From SIG673 sp964520875 (GTDB taxonomy: Bacteria; Bacillota; Clostridia; Oscillospirales; CAG-272): 8,637 nt of DNA. This document shows positions 5,060-8,637 of the stretch, one piece after another. The position numbers and the translations under genes were made by a program. The stretch spans positions 1 through 8,637 of the forward strand of contig CAZFQJ010000073.1 of NCBI GenBank assembly GCA_964520875.1, in the 5' to 3' direction. The first letter of the stretch is position 1. Each line of letters starts with the position of its first letter. The notes below the pieces were generated by a model that saw only the letters and a program-made list of their open reading frames with translations, was not told the origin of the DNA and did no database searches.

Positions 5060-6130
5060 ATGCAATACCTGTTTTTTGATATAGAATGTGCCAACTGTGA
5101 CGGCGGAAACGGAAAAATATGCAGTTTCGGGTACGTTCTGACCGATGAGAACTTTAACGAAAAGGAAAAAGAGGATATAATAATAAACCCCAGATCTCCG
5201 TTCAGACTTAAGGGTTGGGGAAAAAAGACATATATAGAGCTTGCTTATCCGCAGGAGGAGTTCGCCAAGGCGCCGGTATTCTCCGAATTTTACGACAGGA
5301 TAAAGTCGCTTCTCTTTGGAGAAGATAAGCTCATATTCGGTTACGCTCCCGAAAACGACGCGGGCTTTCTGCGTTCGGAGTTCGAAAGGTACGGGCTTGC
5401 GACCGTAAACTTCGTTTTTTACGATGTTCAGCGTATATTTAAGCATGCGGAAGGAAGCGAAGGCGGTAACCTATGTTCGCTTTCGGCGGCTTGCGAAAAG
5501 CTCGGTATAGATACGGAGTTTATAACGCATAAGAGCTGCGACGACGCTTACGCTACCATGCTCGTGCTTAAAAAGCTTTGTGAGAATAAGGGGAAAACGG
5601 CGAGCGAGCTTATACGCGAGCTTTCTCCGTGCAGGGGAGAGCTTAAGGACGGAGAAGTGCTTGCGGATTATTTTAAGCCCAAAACAGAGGTAAAGCCGGG
5701 CGAAGAAAATCTGATAAAGGGTAAAAACAAGGATACGTTCAGATATATTGTGAGAAAATGCTCCAATCTCGGCGAGCGCGGATTTTTGGGCGGTAAAAAG
5801 ATATGCTTTTCGTGGCTATATGAGTATTCGCATTTCGGAAGCATGGTCGTGCTCGTCCGCGATATATACGCAAACGGCGGAAGGTATACGCGTTCGGTAA
5901 ACGACTGCGATATATTCGTAAAAAAGCCGGAAAGAATGAGGGGAGTATGCAAGCGTCTTGTGGAAGCCGAGGAGAGAAGAGAAAATAGCCCCAAAAGGCG
6001 TCCCGATATATATACGTTCGACGAATTTTTGGCTCTCATGCGGACAAGCGACAGAAAGCTCAGAGAAAGGGCGAAGGAGTCGGATAAGATAATATCCGAG
6101 ATCAGAGCCGCAAGCGGTAAGCAGGTGTAA
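5060..6130 (+). CDS. DEDDh 3'-5' exonuclease with BRCT-like C-terminal region
   Basis: The N-terminal half (about 1-175) is a DnaQ/RNase T-type exonuclease. It has the Exo I pair in FFDIECAN (Asp7, Glu9), an Exo II Asp in PENDAGFL (Asp100) and the Exo III motif HKSCDD (His157, Asp162), so the DEDDh residues look intact and metal-dependent 3'-5' cleavage of DNA or RNA is expected. Residues about 225-288 resemble a BRCT fold: a strand in FRYIV, then LGGKKICFSW (243-252), VVLVRDIYANGGRYTRSV (263-280) with the small glycine turn, and CDIFVKK (283-289). The last 65 residues are charged and probably helical. The substrate is unknown: it could be a repair exonuclease, a proofreading-like subunit or an RNA-trimming enzyme. 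AAAGGA lies 6 nt before the ATG. ylmH follows after 5 bp, so the two are co-transcribed. The exonuclease call is firm; the BRCT call is inference from pattern. Confidence 0.85.
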   Translation: MQYLFFDIECANCDGGNGKICSFGYVLTDENFNEKEKEDIIINPRSPFRLKGWGKKTYIELAYPQEEFAKAPVFSEFYDRIKSLLFGEDKLIFGYAPENDAGFLRSEFERYGLATVNFVFYDVQRIFKHAEGSEGGNLCSLSAACEKLGIDTEFITHKSCDDAYATMLVLKKLCENKGKTASELIRELSPCRGELKDGEVLADYFKPKTEVKPGEENLIKGKNKDTFRYIVRKCSNLGERGFLGGKKICFSWLYEYSHFGSMVVLVRDIYANGGRYTRSVNDCDIFVKKPERMRGVCKRLVEAEERRENSPKRRPDIYTFDEFLALMRTSDRKLRERAKESDKIISEIRAASGKQV

Positions 6131-6135
6131 AAAAT

Positions 6136-6891
6136 ATGACCGAAGAAGAGAAATTACTTATCCGACGCGCGCAGGATAAACTTTCGGCGAGCGAAAAACG
6201 TTATAAGGTCATGTCTACCGGGTTTCTAAACGAAAAGGAACAGGAGCTTTTACAAAAGAACGTGACCGAAACGGATACCGTCCGTATCAAGATGTACGGC
6301 GGTTACGATGAAGCGGAGCGCAGGATCATGGTGTTCGTGCCGGAATATTGCGATATGGACGAAGAGCCTCAGATATGCGCTCTCAGAGTGTCGTATTACA
6401 AAGATCATACGCTTACGCACAGAGATCTTTTGGGCGCGATACTCGGGCTCGGACTGTCTCGCGAGACGGTAGGTGATATATTGGTAGATCCGGAGCTTCA
6501 TTCGGCGGATATCATAATAAAACGTGAGATAAGAGAGTTCGTTCTGTCGGAGTTTAAAAACGCGGGCAGAGCGGCGCTCGGACTTAAAGATATAGAGCTT
6601 GGAGAACTGCATTTTCCGAAGCGAGAGACCGAGACGGTAAAAGATACCGTTGCTTCTCCGAGAGCGGACGCGATAGTGTCGTCGGGATTCGGAATATCGC
6701 GCGAGAACGCTTCTATGCTGATAAAGAGCGGAAAGGTCTTTGTAAATAGGACGGTATGTCAATCTCCCGATAAGAGCGTTCCGAACGATTCGGTGGTAAA
6801 CGCCGCAGGCTACGGAAAGTTCAAGGTCAAGATTACCGATACGGTAAGTAAAAAAGGCAGGATATTCATAGAAATAGAACGGTATAAATAA
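6136..6891 (+). CDS. ylmH: S4-domain RNA-binding protein YlmH (RqcP2-like)
   Basis: The 251-residue product matches YlmH along its length. An N-terminal helical region (about 1-45) is followed by a ferredoxin-like central part with the characteristic LTHRDLLGAILGLGLSRE (93-110) and VGDILV (112-117). A C-terminal S4 RNA-binding domain (about 174-235) contains SSGFGISRENASMLIKSGKV (182-201) and FVNR (202-205). YlmH is usually encoded in the cell-division cluster near sepF and divIVA. In Bacillus it binds the 50S subunit and has been linked to ribosome-associated quality control of obstructed 60S/50S-nascent chain complexes. Here it lies apart from division genes, 5 bp behind the exonuclease gene, and is probably translated from the modest site AGGTG (6124-6128), which overlaps the end of that gene. 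It is followed at once by a terminator. Family assignment is secure; the cellular role is taken from homologues. Confidence 0.92.
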   Translation: MTEEEKLLIRRAQDKLSASEKRYKVMSTGFLNEKEQELLQKNVTETDTVRIKMYGGYDEAERRIMVFVPEYCDMDEEPQICALRVSYYKDHTLTHRDLLGAILGLGLSRETVGDILVDPELHSADIIIKREIREFVLSEFKNAGRAALGLKDIELGELHFPKRETETVKDTVASPRADAIVSSGFGISRENASMLIKSGKVFVNRTVCQSPDKSVPNDSVVNAAGYGKFKVKITDTVSKKGRIFIEIERYK

Positions 6892-6924
6892 AAAAGCTCA
6901 CGGTAGGCAATACTGTGAGCTTTT
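6892..6924. terminator. Bidirectional terminator between ylmH and feoB
   Basis: AAAAGCTCACGGTA (6892-6905) and TACTGTGAGCTTTT (6911-6924) form a 14-bp stem with one G-U wobble (in the plus-strand RNA) and a 5-nt loop, followed by TTTT on the plus strand. On the minus strand the stem is followed by TTTTTTATTT, so it can also end feoB transcription. It starts right after the ylmH stop and lies 5 bp beyond the feoB stop, serving both convergent genes. Confidence 0.92.
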
Positions 6925-6929
6925 ATGTA

Positions 6930-8637
6930 TCATATCAAAAGTAAGCAGAGCTGATATACTATCGCAGCCGCGAGCCAAGCGATACCGCATTGAAGAAGCG
7001 AGACGCCTGCCGCTTTTATTCCGGAGCCGAGCTCGCGTTTTATCGCCGCAACGGCGGCAACGCAAGGCGTGTAGAGCAGAGTGAATATAAGAAAGCTTAC
7101 CGCCTGAGCCGGGGTGATGACTGAGGTAAGTACGGTTGACAGTTGCTCGACCGACGTTCCGTTAAGTATGGCGAGCGTGCTTATCACCGCTTCCTTTGCG
7201 GAAAATCCGGTTATAAGAGACGTTGTCAGCTTCCAATCCGAAAGCCCCAAGGGAGCAAATAAAGGAGAGAGAAGCTTTCCTATCGAAGCGAGCATGCTGA
7301 GCGAAGAATCTTCAACGGGGTAGAGCCTGAAATCAAATGTCTGTAAGAACCATATTATCACCGTTGCGAGGAATATTACCGTGAACGCCTTTTCCACAAA
7401 ATCGCGCGCCTTGTCGTACATCAAACGAAGAACGCTCTTCGGAGAGGGAAAACGGTAGTTCGGAAGCTCCATTACGAACGGTACGGGGTTTCCTTTGAAC
7501 GCGGTTATGTTGAATATCATCGCGACAAGTATGCCTATTATTATGCCCGTAACGTACAGTCCGATCATCGCGAGCGGCGCAGTCTTGGGGAAGAACGCCT
7601 TTGCGAACATCGCGTAAACGGGTATCTTCGCGGAGCAGCTCATGAAAGGAATAAGCATTATCGTCATCTTGCGGTCGCGTTCCGATGACAGGGTCCTCGT
7701 CGCCATTATGGCAGGCACGCTGCAACCGAATCCCAAAAGCATGGGAACAAAGGATCTTCCGGAAAGACCTATCTTTCGAAGCAGCTTATCCATTACGAAC
7801 GCAACGCGCGCCATGTAGCCGGTATCTTCAAGTATCGAAAGGAAGAAGAAGAGGGTAACGATTACGGGCAAAAAGCTAAGCACCGAACCCACACCCGCGA
7901 ATATTCCGTCTATTATCAGACTTTTTACCACGGGATTGACGTTTATGGCGGTAAGTCCTATTTCGACGAGTATGGATATACCGTCTATCGCCATGGCGAG
8001 TATTCCGGACAGAAATTCGCCTATCACGGAAAACGAAAGCCAGAATATCAGCATCATTATGCATAAGAAAACGGGAATGGCGAGATATTTGTTCGTAAGT
8101 ACCGAATCGATCTTCTCCGAACGCTTTCTTTCCTTGCTTTCGCGGCATTTGGTTACCGTAGCCTCGCATACCTTCTCTATAAAGGTGTATCGCATATCCG
8201 CTAAAGCCGCGTTTCTGTCAAGACCCGTCTCGGTCTCCATTTCCACTATCGAATGTTCCATAAGCTCAAGCTCGTTTTCGTTGAGCTTTAACTGTTTTAT
8301 GACCGGCTCGTCGCCTTCGATAAGCTTTGTCGCCGCAAAACGCGCGGGGATATCGGCGCGCTTTGCGTGGTCGTCTATAAGATGCACCGCCGCATGTATG
8401 CAACGGTGGACCGCTCCGTCGGAACAGAAATCGTATACCTTCGGAAGCGTCTTATTTGCGGACAGACGGGTTATCTCCGATATAAGATCGTCTATTCCTT
8501 CGTTTTTCGAAGCCGATATGGCTATACAGGGAACCCCGAGCATCTTCGAAAGAGCGTTTATATCTATGCTTCCGCCGTTTCCGCGTACCTCGTCCATCAT
8601 ATTCAGCGCGATGACCGTGGGAATACGAAGCTCAAGG
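6930..8637 (-). CDS. feoB: Ferrous iron transporter FeoB, N-terminus beyond the right edge
   Basis: FeoB is an inner-membrane Fe(II) uptake protein with a cytoplasmic GTPase domain. The reading frame runs open to the window edge, so 568 residues are visible and roughly the first 110 (G1-G3 motifs) are missing. Visible residues start inside the G-domain: the G4 motif NMMDE (12-16) and G5-like SASKNEG (41-47). A helical spacer (about 60-175) follows, and then the membrane part from about residue 183. Both Gate regions are present: GCSVPAIMATRTL (304-316) with SCSAKIPVYA (333-342), and GFSAKEAVIST (477-487); LYTPCVAAVAAIKRE (521-535) lies near the end. About eight or more hydrophobic segments can be counted. 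An ATG at 8600 is internal to the G4 motif and is not the start. No feoA follows on the 3' side; it may precede the gene outside the window. It converges on ylmH across a shared terminator. Confidence 0.97.
   Translation of the reverse strand, partial: LELRIPTVIALNMMDEVRGNGGSIDINALSKMLGVPCIAISASKNEGIDDLISEITRLSANKTLPKVYDFCSDGAVHRCIHAAVHLIDDHAKRADIPARFAATKLIEGDEPVIKQLKLNENELELMEHSIVEMETETGLDRNAALADMRYTFIEKVCEATVTKCRESKERKRSEKIDSVLTNKYLAIPVFLCIMMLIFWLSFSVIGEFLSGILAMAIDGISILVEIGLTAINVNPVVKSLIIDGIFAGVGSVLSFLPVIVTLFFFLSILEDTGYMARVAFVMDKLLRKIGLSGRSFVPMLLGFGCSVPAIMATRTLSSERDRKMTIMLIPFMSCSAKIPVYAMFAKAFFPKTAPLAMIGLYVTGIIIGILVAMIFNITAFKGNPVPFVMELPNYRFPSPKSVLRLMYDKARDFVEKAFTVIFLATVIIWFLQTFDFRLYPVEDSSLSMLASIGKLLSPLFAPLGLSDWKLTTSLITGFSAKEAVISTLAILNGTSVEQLSTVLTSVITPAQAVSFLIFTLLYTPCVAAVAAIKRELGSGIKAAGVSLLQCGIAWLAAAIVYQLCLLLI

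Noticed and set aside
6250..6762. Minus-strand open frame of 170 codons opposite ylmH
   Set aside because: It overlaps the whole centre of ylmH and shows the same Arg/Tyr-rich antisense composition; no family motifs.
8598..8637. feoB as a truncated pseudogene starting at the ATG at 8600
   Set aside because: The frame stays open to the window edge and the residues before that ATG complete a proper G4 motif, so the gene simply continues outside the window.
1..8637. CRISPR arrays, insertion sequences, phage or integrative element ends
   Set aside because: No spaced direct repeats, transposase or integrase genes, or terminal inverted repeats were seen; a tRNA end can be an attachment site, but its 3' end is outside the window.

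Overview
The window looks like ordinary chromosomal backbone from an anaerobic, low-to-mid-GC Firmicute, most likely an uncultured Clostridia lineage. Support for this comes from strong AGGAGG-type ribosome binding sites, GTG and TTG starts, and Firmicute-typical genes (RNase M5, YlmH, and the FakA/DegV fatty acid kinase pair). A marked preference for the ATA isoleucine codon runs through all genes, which argues against recent transfer of any one of them. No phage, IS, CRISPR or plasmid signal was found.

Left part (minus strand, 1-1972): a compact operon reads rimM - trmD - rnmV, followed by a tRNA-Ser(GGA) gene with its own near-consensus promoter; the tRNA is cut by the left edge. All four concern translation: 30S maturation, tRNA m1G37 methylation, 5S rRNA maturation and serine decoding. 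The usual rimM/trmD neighbours rpsP and rplS are not here; rnmV occupies the downstream position.

Middle part (plus strand, 1973-4954): after a divergent intergenic region holding a possible tiny leader peptide come a DegV/FakB-type fatty-acid-binding protein and, 150 bp later behind a clear sigma-A promoter, FakA, the fatty acid kinase that would act on FakB-bound fatty acid. A perfect intrinsic terminator follows.

Right part (4955-8637): a second plus-strand unit has its own promoter and carries a DEDDh 3'-5' exonuclease with a BRCT-like C-terminal region, then the S4-domain RNA-binding protein YlmH, linked to ribosome quality control. A bidirectional terminator hairpin separates it from the convergent minus-strand feoB (ferrous iron transporter), whose N-terminal G-domain lies beyond the right edge.

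No dramatic new system is evident. The items most worth a second look are the 11-codon leader ORF with an unusually long anti-Shine-Dalgarno match (2072-2116), the exonuclease-BRCT architecture and its pairing with ylmH, the rimM-trmD-rnmV-tRNA arrangement, and the possible structured leader before the exonuclease gene.
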